Below, in pieces: positions 9,044-17,027 of a stretch of 64,000 bases of DNA (position 1 is the stretch's first letter; each line of letters opens with the position of its first letter). The notes under the pieces were generated by a model. It was not told where the DNA came from. It made no database searches and saw only the letters and a list, made by a program, of their open reading frames with translations. Location: NCBI RefSeq assembly GCF_017068395.1, contig NZ_CP070619.1:8370001-8434000 (forward strand), written 5' to 3'. This DNA comes from Rhodococcus pseudokoreensis (GTDB taxonomy: Bacteria > Actinomycetota > Actinomycetes > Mycobacteriales > Mycobacteriaceae). The position numbers and the translations under genes were made by a program.

Positions 9044-9433
9044 ATGAAGGTGACGGCGACGGCCACCCGTCGCGGCGGATCGTGGGTGGTGGAGGTTCCG
9101 GGAGTCGAAGGCGCGCTTACCCAGGTGCGGCGGCTCGATCAGGTGTGCGCGATCGTGGCGGAGGCCGTGCATCTTGTCCGGGGTGTTCGGGCCGAGGACG
9201 TCGAGGTGGAACTCGACTACGAAATCGGAGATTCGTCCGCGCTCATGGAGGCCCGCGCCGCCCACTGGCAGGTCGAGTCCGCCGCCCACGCGCAGGAATG
9301 CGCAGCGCGGGCCTCGCGGGCCGCGGTGGCGCACCTGCGCCGATCGGGTCTGTCGGTGCGTGACATCGGTGTCATCCTCGACCTGAGCCCGCAACGAGTC
9401 TCTCAACTCGACCGCGCCGGCATCCATGCCTGA
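9044..9433 (+). CDS. HicB-like fold plus helix-turn-helix protein
   Basis: GGGAGG (9032-9037) is 6 nt before the ATG at 9044; a GTG at 9041 is too close to it. The 129-residue protein has an N-terminal region resembling the HicB partial RNase-H fold (VTATATRRGGSWVVEVPGVE) and a C-terminal helix-turn-helix (GLSVRDIGVILDLSPQRVSQ). HicB proteins are antitoxins and DNA-binding repressors, but no HicA toxin lies next to it. It is therefore more likely a stand-alone regulator than half of a toxin-antitoxin pair. Confidence 0.7.
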   Translation: MKVTATATRRGGSWVVEVPGVEGALTQVRRLDQVCAIVAEAVHLVRGVRAEDVEVELDYEIGDSSALMEARAAHWQVESAAHAQECAARASRAAVAHLRRSGLSVRDIGVILDLSPQRVSQLDRAGIHA

Positions 9434-9587
9434 TGGCGGTGCGTGCGAGAGCTGCGCCGGTCAATCGCGCCCGCCGCAGCGAATCCGGTGATCCGGCAAC
9501 TTCCGATCCGGTGACACCCGTGCGGCCCCTAGGATGCGGGAAGGGCCCTTCGCAATGAACGGCTCGGCGCAGGTAGGGGGAGTGCAG

Positions 9588-10082
9588 ATGCGTAGAGCAG
9601 GAATGATTCTCGCCGGAATCGGTGTCTCGGCGGTGATCACCACGACCGGGCAGGGCATCGCAGTCGCGGCGCCCGAGGACACGACGGAAACAGTGACGAC
9701 TCTGCAGGTCCCACCGATCGGGATGAGCCCGGTTCTCGCGGCCTACTTCACCGTCGACGCGGTCACGGGCCGGGTACCCGGAGTCGTGCGGTTACGCACC
9801 GTGAGCGAGTGTTACGTCCTGAATCCCATCAGTGCGGACACGTGCATACCCGGACCGGGAAACAACATGAAGGCGAACGCTGTGCGGGTGCACTGGCTGA
9901 ACGTGAACACCGGCGCGACCGGCGCGGCCACGATCCCCATCGGAACCGCCGGGTCGACCGATTCGCCTCGCCCCGAGATCGACGTGGCCACCGGCAGCGG
10001 ACGAATCGTCGTCGGCACGATGGCCCCGGCCGAGTATCCACAGGCGCTACTTCCGGGCTTCGGCACGTTCGACGTGCCCTGA
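9588..10082 (+). CDS. Small secreted protein of unknown function
   Basis: GGGGGAG (9576-9582) precedes the ATG at 9588, giving 164 residues. An N-terminal signal peptide (MRRAGMILAGIGVSAVITT) ends near AVAAPED, a plausible signal peptidase I site. The mature part is mostly beta-prone and contains a pair of cysteines (SECYVL, DTCIPG). No lipobox or membrane anchor is present, so it should be released or wall-associated. I do not recognise the family. Confidence 0.75.
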   Translation: MRRAGMILAGIGVSAVITTTGQGIAVAAPEDTTETVTTLQVPPIGMSPVLAAYFTVDAVTGRVPGVVRLRTVSECYVLNPISADTCIPGPGNNMKANAVRVHWLNVNTGATGAATIPIGTAGSTDSPRPEIDVATGSGRIVVGTMAPAEYPQALLPGFGTFDVP

Positions 10083-10215
10083 TCGCCTCCACCGCGAACC
10101 GCCGGCCGCCACCGCCTAGAATCTCGGTGGAGGCGGGCGCCCCACTCCGATGCGTCGCCCGTCCCAGGTGCACAGACCCGCAGACGCGGTAATTTCGAAT
10201 CGGCGGAGAGTGGCA

Positions 10216-11466
10216 ATGGAAACTGGAGCGCTATTCGGCAGATACCGGCTGGACCGGTCGCTGTCGGTGGACGAGAACGGCGAGGTGTGGGCTGCATTCG
10301 ACACCGTGACCGCTCGGCACGTCGCGGTGCGGGCGTTGCCGCGGGACGCGGCCGAGGACGACGAATACTGCGATCGGTTCGTTCGTGAAGCCGGTATCGC
10401 GGCACTCATCCGGAACCCGCACGTGGTACCGATCCACGACTTCGGGCAGATCGGAAACCGGCTCTACCTCGCGACTCCGCTCATCGGGGGAACGAACCTG
10501 CGGACGATCCTTCAATCGGGCGGACCGATGGAGGCATCCCGCGCCGTCGGAGTTGTCGATCAGCTGGCGTCGGGGCTGGAGGCCGTGCACGCGGCGGGGC
10601 TGGTCGAGCGGGGAGTGGCGTCGGCGAACGTCGTCGTGCTGGACGGGGGACTGGTTCAGCTCACGGACGTCGGGCTCCCTGCGGCTCCCGGTGCCGCGTC
10701 GGGAGTCCCCGGTCTGAGCACCGTCTTGTACGAGTGCCTGACCGGCGGGCAGTTCGCGTCGAACGGCCGGGAATTGCCGTCGTCGATGTTCTCGACGCTG
10801 CCCGTCGGCATGCAGGCTGTGATCGCGCGCGGAACGGCAGCCGATCCCGCGCGGCGCTACCGGTCGCCGCGCGACCTGGCCGCGGCCGCCGCTCGTGCCG
10901 CGGCGACGGGTCCGCAGCCCGCCGCGGATCCCACTCCGGCGACCCCTCCGAACGACCGCAACCGTCTCCTGCTCGCAGGGCTCGCGCTCGCCGCGATCAT
11001 CGCCGTCGCAATCGTCGGGGGCGTGATCATCGGGTCGCAATCGTCCTCACCCGACGTCGTGGTGCCCGTGCCGGCGTCCAGCGCGGCCGGGCCGGCACCC
11101 GCCACATCACCGACCGCCAGACCGAACCCGACGGCCGCCGAGCAGGCGCCACCGGCCGCGGAGGCTCCGGTTCAGGACGAAGTCCCGCCGGCAGAGACTC
11201 CGGCGCCGCAATCACCGCCGGTGCTGCCGGCGCCCGTGCCCGCACCGGCACCCGCGCCCGCGCCCGCACCTGAGGTGCTGCCCTGCTACCCCGGCTACGA
11301 GCACACTCCGCCTCCGGACGGACCGTGTCTCCCGCCCGGCTCGCCACCCGCTCCGGCACCTGTGCCCGCACCCGCGCCTGCACCCGCACCTGAGGTGCTG
11401 CCGTGCTACCCGGGCTACGAGCACACGCCGCCCCCGGACGGGCCGTGCTGGGCGCCCGGTGGGTGA
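10216..11466 (+). CDS. Membrane-anchored pseudokinase with Pro/Ala-rich and Cys-containing extracellular tail
   Basis: GGAGAG lies 5 nt before the ATG at 10216; the product has 416 residues. The N-terminal 240 residues follow the Hanks kinase layout, but key positions are lost. There is no glycine-rich loop, the beta-3 Lys is Arg39 (HVAVRAL), HRD is ERG (131-133) and DFG is DVG (151-153); only the helix-C Glu58 remains. A single membrane span (about 254-277) follows, then a long Ala/Pro-rich stalk with two copies of a Cys-Tyr-Pro-Gly motif. It is likely a scaffold or ligand-binding pseudokinase, in the manner of the mycobacterial MviN pseudokinase region. Partner unknown. Confidence 0.85.
   Translation: METGALFGRYRLDRSLSVDENGEVWAAFDTVTARHVAVRALPRDAAEDDEYCDRFVREAGIAALIRNPHVVPIHDFGQIGNRLYLATPLIGGTNLRTILQSGGPMEASRAVGVVDQLASGLEAVHAAGLVERGVASANVVVLDGGLVQLTDVGLPAAPGAASGVPGLSTVLYECLTGGQFASNGRELPSSMFSTLPVGMQAVIARGTAADPARRYRSPRDLAAAAARAAATGPQPAADPTPATPPNDRNRLLLAGLALAAIIAVAIVGGVIIGSQSSSPDVVVPVPASSAAGPAPATSPTARPNPTAAEQAPPAAEAPVQDEVPPAETPAPQSPPVLPAPVPAPAPAPAPAPEVLPCYPGYEHTPPPDGPCLPPGSPPAPAPVPAPAPAPAPEVLPCYPGYEHTPPPDGPCWAPGG
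11269..11448 (+). repeat. Two copies of a 20-codon Cys-rich motif at the pseudokinase C-terminus
   Basis: Segments 11269-11328 and 11389-11448, exactly 120 bp apart, both encode PEVLPCYPGYEHTPPPDGPC, separated by an Ala/Pro stalk. Each copy has two cysteines, so the tail could form two small disulfide knots outside the membrane. Confidence 0.9.
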
Positions 11467-11508
11467 GCCGCACCGGCGAAGGTTGGTATCGGCGACCAGG
11501 TGAGGCGA

Positions 11509-12453
11509 TCACGGCCCGGCGTCGGCGGCGATCCAGGATTCACACACCTCGGTGACAGCGGCAGCGATGGCTTCTCCGTACAGCGTCCGCGCGGGTCGGG
11601 GCTGTTCGATCTGGATTCCGCCCGCACCGTCGACGGTGAGGCGGTTGACCAGGTTGGACGCGGATTCACCGCTGTATCGTTCTCCGGGTTCGGCTACGCG
11701 AACACGGACTCCGGTTCCGTCGAGTGCCTTCGCGACTGCGTTGCGGACCTCCGATTTGAGCCGTGCGGGTGCTCGGCCCCCGATGAGGACGTCGTGTCCT
11801 CTGTAGCCGTGGAACGAGACCGCCCACTGGAATCGTCGTGCACCGAGGGAACGTAGAAGCGGGAAGCTGCGCACGCTGAGATCGCCCGAGGAAATGTGCC
11901 ATGCCCGGTATGCGTTGCCTGCCGGTCGCCACCCTTTGCACGTCCACAGTGTCGAATCGCGCGATCCGAGCGCCGCAAAAACCTGTTCGGCCTGCCGATC
12001 CGTGTGGCTTTCGATGGCGCCGCCGTGCGGTGCGAGGACCACGAGGCGGTGATGGCGCCCGTCGTCTTCGAGCCGCTCGATGAATTCACCCTCGACTTCG
12101 GCCTCTGCCTCGGACACGGTGGGGTCGATACACCGAAGGTCGAGGACCACCGCGTGTCCCGGTTCGGCGCCGATCCGACGGCATCCACCATCAGTTACCC
12201 GAACGGTGTCGATCCCTCCTACATCGGCGTCCGGTATCAGTGTGAACAGTGCGGTCGTTCCCCGGTGACTCACCCGTGCCTGCTGACGGGGCTCGGCTCC
12301 GATCCGGGCCAGCAGGCGCGGGTGAATACCGACATGCTCGGCGACGTTTGCGCTGGTGGAGCGACTTCGGCGGACTTCGAGCCGAGCGGTGACCTTACCG
12401 TCGCCATTCCGCCGCATCGAAATCTGCTGTAACGGACGCTGTTCGAACACCAC
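11509..12453 (-). CDS. Poly-gamma-glutamate hydrolase family protein (DUF867-like)
   Basis: The 314-residue protein contains LVVLAPHGGAIESHTDRQAE followed later by AWHISSGDLS and QWAVSFHGYRG, the His-containing motifs that I associate with phage poly-gamma-glutamate hydrolases (zinc peptidase fold). Known members cut capsule-type poly-gamma-glutamate. Here there is no phage context, so the substrate may differ. No signal peptide is visible, which is odd for a capsule-degrading enzyme. The start at 12453 is tentative, since internal starts such as MRRNGD are possible. It converges with the pseudokinase 42 bp away. Confidence 0.72.
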   Translation of the reverse strand: MVFEQRPLQQISMRRNGDGKVTARLEVRRSRSTSANVAEHVGIHPRLLARIGAEPRQQARVSHRGTTALFTLIPDADVGGIDTVRVTDGGCRRIGAEPGHAVVLDLRCIDPTVSEAEAEVEGEFIERLEDDGRHHRLVVLAPHGGAIESHTDRQAEQVFAALGSRDSTLWTCKGWRPAGNAYRAWHISSGDLSVRSFPLLRSLGARRFQWAVSFHGYRGHDVLIGGRAPARLKSEVRNAVAKALDGTGVRVRVAEPGERYSGESASNLVNRLTVDGAGGIQIEQPRPARTLYGEAIAAAVTEVCESWIAADAGP

Positions 12454-12523
12454 CTCAGATTAGGCGCGATACTCTCCCCTCGGGCCCTTGTCGGTAGTTG
12501 TCGCGCGGCGAAGACTCGAATTC

Positions 12524-12889
12524 ATGACTAATAAAGCAGTGGTCAGTCTCACCACCGGTCTCGAGGACGCAGAGAAGGTGACGGTTGCGTTTCTGGTCGC
12601 GGTCGGCGCGGCAGAACAACAGCGCCAGACGCTGATGTTTCTCACGAAGGAAGCGGTACGGCTCGCGCTCGAGGGCACGATTCAGGGCGTTGCCTGCGAA
12701 GGTTGTCCGCCGCTTCCCGATCTGGCGGCACGATTCGAGAACGCAGGCGGCACCTACATGGTGTGTCCGATCTGCTTCGAGGCCAAGCACCTCGACAAGG
12801 ACGCGCTGGTATCCAATGCCGAACTCGCCGGGACGGTGCCGATGTGGAAGTGGATCGGTGACGAAGGAGCGGTCACGTTCAGCTACTGA
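12524..12889 (+). CDS. DsrE-family protein
   Basis: The start is taken at ATG 12524 (MTNKAVVSL), where the DsrE fold begins; it gives 121 residues. Features are the beta-strand KAVVSLTTGLEDAEKVTVAF, the conserved Cys region VACEGCPPLPDL and a second Cys pair in VCPICFEAK. DsrE-like proteins carry or relay sulfur, or act as small peroxiredoxin-like oxidoreductases. Without sulfur genes nearby, the role stays open. Confidence 0.75.
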   Translation: MTNKAVVSLTTGLEDAEKVTVAFLVAVGAAEQQRQTLMFLTKEAVRLALEGTIQGVACEGCPPLPDLAARFENAGGTYMVCPICFEAKHLDKDALVSNAELAGTVPMWKWIGDEGAVTFSY

Positions 12890-12985
12890 ACCGGCACGGG
12901 GCGCGAGCGTTGCTGATTCAGTTACACTGCGCACGAGTGCATTCGAGTCCGATCCGATCGAGGATCGCGGGGGACGGGACGGGCA

Positions 12986-13951
12986 GTGACCGATCGCCAC
13001 GTACTCGTCGACACCGATACCGGCGTCGACGACGCCCTCGCCCTGCTCACCCTCGCGCACGACCCCGGCATCGAGATCGTCGGTGTCGGAAGCGTCTTCG
13101 GCAACTGCACCGAAACGCAGGCCGCGTCGAACGCCCTCACAGTCCTCTCCGTCGTCGGCCTCCGCGACGTTCCGGTGTGTATCGGACGGCCACGTCCCGG
13201 GCCACCGCCCGCAACGCCGTCCGCACACGGTCTGGACGGACTCGGCGACCGCGGCCATCGGCCACCGCCGGACACTGGCCCGGCGCCCGGTTCCGCCGTC
13301 GAGCAACTATTCCGCGCCGCGGAAGAACGGCCCGGTGCCGTGGACCTGCTGTGTCTCGGACCGCTGGCCAACATCGCCGCCGCCGTCACACGCGATCCAC
13401 TGATCCTCACGCGGTTCCGGTCCGTCACCATCATGGGCGGAATGGGGCCAGCCTCGCGGAGAGGCGCCGAGGCCGCCGTGCAACCACAGTTCCTCGGAAA
13501 AGGCGACACGAACACCAACCACGATCCGGCCGCGGCCACGGCCGTCGCGGCAGCGCCGGGGTCGATCACGTGGGTGGGAATGAATGTCACCGGCCGACTC
13601 GGATTGGACTGGGCCGACCTGGTCGCTCGCTCCGCACCGGGGAAAGTCGCGACATTCGTCCGCGACATCACTGAGGACTACCACCGGCACTGCACAATCA
13701 CATACCGCGCAGACCACCCGATCTACACCTCACACGATTCCGTCGCAGCCGCCGTGATGCTCGACCCGACGGTCGTGCTGTCCGCCACCGACGCCCAACC
13801 CCGGGTGCACCGGGTGGACGGGCGGTCAAGTGTCTGGGGCGTCACTCCGGCGCGGGGGCCGGTGCACCGATTCGTGACCGACGTCGATTTCCGCTCGATC
13901 AGAGACCGGATCGCCGCTACGCTCGACGCAAACATTTCCCGAAGCGGCTGA
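12986..13951 (+). CDS. Inosine/uridine-preferring nucleoside hydrolase family protein
   Basis: The GTG at 12986 gives 321 residues, matching the family. The N-terminal DTDTGVDD (residues 9-16) is the calcium-binding Asp cluster of nucleoside hydrolases. LCLGPLANIAAAV and ITIMGGM-like segments follow in the usual order, as does the central Asn-rich KGDTNTNHDPAAA motif. The enzyme should cleave the N-glycosidic bond of a nucleoside in the cytoplasm to give base and ribose. Whether it feeds the uracil operon 14 kb away cannot be told from sequence. Confidence 0.88.
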   Translation: MTDRHVLVDTDTGVDDALALLTLAHDPGIEIVGVGSVFGNCTETQAASNALTVLSVVGLRDVPVCIGRPRPGPPPATPSAHGLDGLGDRGHRPPPDTGPAPGSAVEQLFRAAEERPGAVDLLCLGPLANIAAAVTRDPLILTRFRSVTIMGGMGPASRRGAEAAVQPQFLGKGDTNTNHDPAAATAVAAAPGSITWVGMNVTGRLGLDWADLVARSAPGKVATFVRDITEDYHRHCTITYRADHPIYTSHDSVAAAVMLDPTVVLSATDAQPRVHRVDGRSSVWGVTPARGPVHRFVTDVDFRSIRDRIAATLDANISRSG

Positions 13952-13979
13952 CGGTACGCGCCGTGGCGGACATTGCCCC

Positions 13980-14072
13980 TCATTCGGTGGCATCGAGCAG
14001 ATGCAGTTCCTCTGCAACGATCAGATCGACCTCGTCACTGGTCAGACCGGACAACAGATGTGCCGACAACAT
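13980..14072 (-). CDS. Small ORF (30 aa) with a consensus ribosome-binding site
   Basis: On the minus strand AGGAGGT is followed after 7 nt by ATG at 14072. The ORF reads MLSAHLLSGLTSDEVDLIVA, continues with ten more residues, and ends in TGA at 13980-13982. It lies 95 bp downstream of the DUF3105 gene on the same strand. The peptide is acidic and amphipathic with no signal peptide. The near-perfect Shine-Dalgarno sequence is the main argument that it is translated; function unknown. Confidence 0.45.
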   Translation of the reverse strand: MLSAHLLSGLTSDEVDLIVAEELHLLDATE

Positions 14073-14167
14073 CGCTCTCACCTCCTCATTGTGCTTCTAC
14101 CAATGAGTCGAATGGGCAAGCGCAATATCGACACTTTCGCCGAAATTCCCGGCAAGAATTTTCAGAG

Positions 14168-14890
14168 TCAGTTGTCGTCCATCGGAACTGCGTCCGCACC
14201 CGGTGCGGAGGGATCGAACGGCGGCGGATCGGCGGGATCGAATCCGCCGCGCACCGTCGAGCAGGTCGCTCCGGGCTCGGGGTAGGTGTTCGGGTTCTGT
14301 CGCAACGCCATGAGGAAGTCGGCGATCCGCTGATCGTGGACATCGTCGAGTCGGAGTTGGTGACCCCACGACTGCAGCGACACCGCCGAATCGAGACCCG
14401 GGTACGGCGACATCAGGGTGTACGGCACCCCGTCGACGTGCGCAGCCAGCGCGGTGACGTCGTCGGCGCTCAGACGATCCGGGTCGTACGTCACCCACAC
14501 CGCCCCGTGCTCCAGGGAATGCACGGCGTTCTCGGTGCGGATCGCATCGGGATAGACAATTCCGGTGCACGTAGCCCAGTACTGATCGTGTGCACCACCG
14601 AACGGCGGACTCTGGTCGTAGGCCACCCGTTGCGGCGCCTGCACATGGTCGGCGGGCCCATAGTCGACGGTGACGATCCCCTCGATTCCCAGTGACGGGT
14701 CAGGGTTGTCCGCGCTGGGTGCGAAGTCGTGGGCTTCGCCGGCGTCGTCGGAACCGGAGGTCAGCACGTACGCACTGACGGCGACAACCCCCACCACCGC
14801 TACCGCGGCAGCCACCAGCCAAGGCAGACGCCGCCGCAGGCCGCCCGGCTTCGATCGGGATTGCGGGCTCTCGCTGGGGTCGTTCGTCAT
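14168..14890 (-). CDS. DUF3105 membrane-anchored protein
   Basis: The 240-residue protein has a short cytoplasmic N-terminus, one membrane span (LPWLVAAAVAVVGVVAVSAY) and an extracellular DUF3105 domain. Diagnostic motifs are SPPFGGAHDQYWATCTG and ENAVHSLEHGAVWVTYDP, with several conserved His and Cys residues. The family is common in actinobacteria and often sits near copper or sulfur-handling genes, but has no settled function. The tail is acidic and Pro/Asp-rich. Confidence 0.85.
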   Translation of the reverse strand: MTNDPSESPQSRSKPGGLRRRLPWLVAAAVAVVGVVAVSAYVLTSGSDDAGEAHDFAPSADNPDPSLGIEGIVTVDYGPADHVQAPQRVAYDQSPPFGGAHDQYWATCTGIVYPDAIRTENAVHSLEHGAVWVTYDPDRLSADDVTALAAHVDGVPYTLMSPYPGLDSAVSLQSWGHQLRLDDVHDQRIADFLMALRQNPNTYPEPGATCSTVRGGFDPADPPPFDPSAPGADAVPMDDN

Positions 14891-14998
14891 CGCCGATCCT
14901 TCGTCTCACCGGGCGCCCGGACCGTGCGTCCCATCTACGAAGGATCGTAGTAGACGGGTGAGGTGTTGCTGACGAAGGGAAGTCGCGGTGCGACTAGC

Positions 14999-15253
14999 TC
15001 ACAGCGAGGGGCGCGGGCGGGATATCGCGGAATCGATCATGGCGAAGATGTCGCGCTGTGAAATCGTGTCGCCCAAGCCGTTCGTTTGAGCGGCCTCGAT
15101 GAGGTCGTCGGTGAGGCTGTCGAACAGCAGTGCTGTGCGGGGATCGGCCCGAAGGCTGCCCTGGGTTTCGAGGGCGCGCAGCGCATCGACCGCGTCGCGG
15201 TAGTCGGCGAGACCGTCACGGGGCGGGAGCAACTGCATCGCTTGTGTGTTCAT
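14999..15253 (-). CDS. Small hypothetical protein, third in a three-gene cluster
   Basis: The ATG at 15253 (MNTQAMQLLPPRDG) gives 84 residues and lies 5 bp after the stop of the upstream gene, so translational coupling is likely. The protein is helical and soluble, with ALRALETQGSLRADPRTALL and a C-terminal DTISQRDIFAMIDSA segment. No domain is recognised. The cluster with the two genes upstream resembles the small-gene cargo of actinobacterial mobile islands, but no integrase is visible. Confidence 0.55.
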   Translation of the reverse strand: MNTQAMQLLPPRDGLADYRDAVDALRALETQGSLRADPRTALLFDSLTDDLIEAAQTNGLGDTISQRDIFAMIDSAISRPRPSL

Positions 15254-15258
15254 CGTGC

Positions 15259-15453
15259 TCAGCTCCGAACCAGGCTGTCGGACAGTCGCGCTTCCTGCAG
15301 CGCTCGACTGGTGGGATCGCAGCGGTACTGACCGGTCGTGGTGTGCCGGTAGCCCGGGCCGTCCTTCGCGACGGCGTGCCCGCAGTAGCGGCATTCGTGA
15401 CCGTACTGCCCGATGCGGATGGTTTCGATGGTGGGATATGTGTTGGTGCTCAT
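15259..15453 (-). CDS. Small zinc-ribbon-like protein, second in the cluster
   Basis: The ATG at 15453 (MSTNTYPTIETIRIG) gives 64 residues. The sequence HECRYCGHAVAKDGPGYRHT, followed by a further Cys in GQYRCDP, has a Cys-x2-Cys pair plus His and Cys ligands typical of a small treble-clef or ribbon zinc site. It could bind nucleic acid or a protein partner. It is part of the same short operon as its neighbours. Confidence 0.6.
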   Translation of the reverse strand: MSTNTYPTIETIRIGQYGHECRYCGHAVAKDGPGYRHTTTGQYRCDPTSRALQEARLSDSLVRS

Positions 15454-15550
15454 GGTCTCGTTCGTCGGTGTGGGTGGTGTGGTCGGTGCAGCGGAGGGGT
15501 CGGTCCCGGGCGAGGTGGACTTCGCGGTGACACCGCCGCCGGCGGGCGGG

Positions 15551-15877
15551 TCATGCGTATTCGACGACGGCGTCGGCCCCGGCGTGGGCGCTTCGTTCCA
15601 GGGCTTCCCAGACGAGGTCGTAGCGCTTGAGAGTGATCTCGTCCGCGTTGGCGAGCAGGGCGCTGAGGAGGGAATGCGGGTCGTCCTGCCAGGAGTCCAG
15701 GGTGGCCGCGACTGTTCCGTTGCTGAACAGGCCCGACTGGGCGAGGGCGTGTGTCCACTCGTCGAACAGTCCGCGGTGGATGCGCTCGACTGTGTCGTGG
15801 TCGAATCCCTCGGCGACGAAGTCGCGAGCGAAGGTGGCCGTGACGTAGTCACCGCAGGTCATCGGTTGTGCGTTCAT
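15551..15877 (-). CDS. Hypothetical protein, first in the small-gene cluster
   Basis: About 108 residues from the ATG at 15877 (MNAQPMTCGDYV). An ATG at 15889 is also in frame but sits directly on the GGAGG, so it is less likely. The predicted structure is all-helical and acidic (VAEGFDHDTVERIHRGLFDEW, LLANADEITLKRYDLVWEAL). It has no signal peptide or known domain. A 97-bp gap separates it from the zinc-ribbon gene. Confidence 0.55.
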   Translation of the reverse strand: MNAQPMTCGDYVTATFARDFVAEGFDHDTVERIHRGLFDEWTHALAQSGLFSNGTVAATLDSWQDDPHSLLSALLANADEITLKRYDLVWEALERSAHAGADAVVEYA

Positions 15878-16106
15878 CGGTGCGGGCATCCTCCGTCAGT
15901 GGCGGCGTCGGACCATCAGGCGACTCCGTGCTTATGAGTGAGACAGCTCACATCATGGCCCATTCGGGATACGTGACACATCGGCCGAATCACCGGGGGG
16001 TATACCTATTTCTGGTCCGCGCGGCCGGCTCCCGGTCGGCGACCGGGAATGTTTGGCCTGGTCACAGCGTCGGGGATCGCCCACCCCACGCTCCGGATAT
16101 ACCCGG

Positions 16107-16862
16107 TCAGTCTTTCGCGGAGTAGTTCGCGACGAACCGCACCCGGTCGCTGCGACACGCGCGGTGGATGTACACGGTGGGTGCGTCGTCGTCGTCGAGA
16201 TTCAGGCCGTCGCGAAAAAGGACCGCTGCACCGGGCGGCACCCCGAGCAGTGCCGCTACCTGCGGAGACGCAGCGCCTGCGGCGAATGAACGCCACGCCG
16301 CCTTCAGCCGGACGCCGTAGACGTCGCGCCACACGGTGTACAGCGGGACACCGTCTCGCAGGTGCCGGTCGATGTCGGCGAACCGGCGGTCGTCCATCCA
16401 GACCGAACTCGCGAACCACGGCTCACCGTCGACCGCGAGCACCGTGTCGACGCGGCGCAACCGGCATCCCGGCAGATACTCCTCTGCCTGCGGTGCGCTA
16501 CCGCCGAGGACGATCTCGCTCGAGACGAGTGACTCGGTCAGTGTGCGGCCCACGGATCTGAACGCCGCGCTGAGACCGTCGGCATCGTTGATGTAACTGG
16601 CGGCGAGTTCGATGGGGAAGTGCCGGGGCGGCGGGGCGACGAACGTGCCGGACCCCTGCTTGGCGACCAGTCGCCCGGCCCTGGTCAGTTCGCCGATCGC
16701 CTGCCGGACCGTGAGCCGGTTGACGCGGAGTTCGGCGGCGAGGTCGGTCTCGGGCGGCAACCGGTCTCCCGGCCGCAGCGTGCCACCGTCGAGTCGCTGC
16801 AGCAAGACGTCCTGCACCTGTCGGTAGAGCGGCACCCGACCCGTGGGCGTTTTGCTCGGCAT
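16107..16862 (-). CDS. phnF: GntR/UTRA transcriptional regulator of the phosphonate-type operon
   Basis: This 251-residue protein has an N-terminal winged helix (YRQVQDVLLQRLDGG, LPPETDLAAELRVNRLTVRQ, GSGTFV) followed by a UTRA ligand-binding domain (YLPGCRLRRVDTVLAVDGEP). It is divergent from phnD, the classical position of PhnF, which in mycobacteria represses phnDCE and its own gene. Candidate operators lie directly upstream of both genes. The inducer is presumably a phosphorus compound, by inference. Confidence 0.85.
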   Translation of the reverse strand: MPSKTPTGRVPLYRQVQDVLLQRLDGGTLRPGDRLPPETDLAAELRVNRLTVRQAIGELTRAGRLVAKQGSGTFVAPPPRHFPIELAASYINDADGLSAAFRSVGRTLTESLVSSEIVLGGSAPQAEEYLPGCRLRRVDTVLAVDGEPWFASSVWMDDRRFADIDRHLRDGVPLYTVWRDVYGVRLKAAWRSFAAGAASPQVAALLGVPPGAAVLFRDGLNLDDDDAPTVYIHRACRSDRVRFVANYSAKD

Positions 16863-16867
16863 TTCAT

Positions 16868-16983
16868 AAGTCTAGAGGACTTTGACCTGGGGCGGGCGGT
16901 GTGATCGACACGTCTTTCCAGTTCAGGATGCATTCACTTCGCGGTCACCCGAAGAGGTGGTTTAGGCTACTTGTCTAGATGAA
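16868..16983. promoter_or_regulatory. Two candidate GntR/UTRA operators between phnF and phnD
   Basis: AAGTC-TAGAG-GACTT (16868-16882) is a perfect hyphenated palindrome 5 bp upstream of the regulator start. A second copy of its core, GTCTAGA, occurs at 16973-16979 upstream of phnD. Both fit the GT-x-TA-x-AC pattern of HutC-type operators. One site near each divergent gene suggests autoregulation plus control of the transporter. Confidence 0.5.
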
Positions 16984-17027
16984 TATTCGGACATCAACTT
17001 CGGATACATCTCGGAAAGGCCCCGCCC

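Noticed and set aside
9044..9433. HicAB toxin-antitoxin system
   Set aside because: No HicA-like small basic RNase is encoded on either side; the protein has its own DNA-binding C-terminus.
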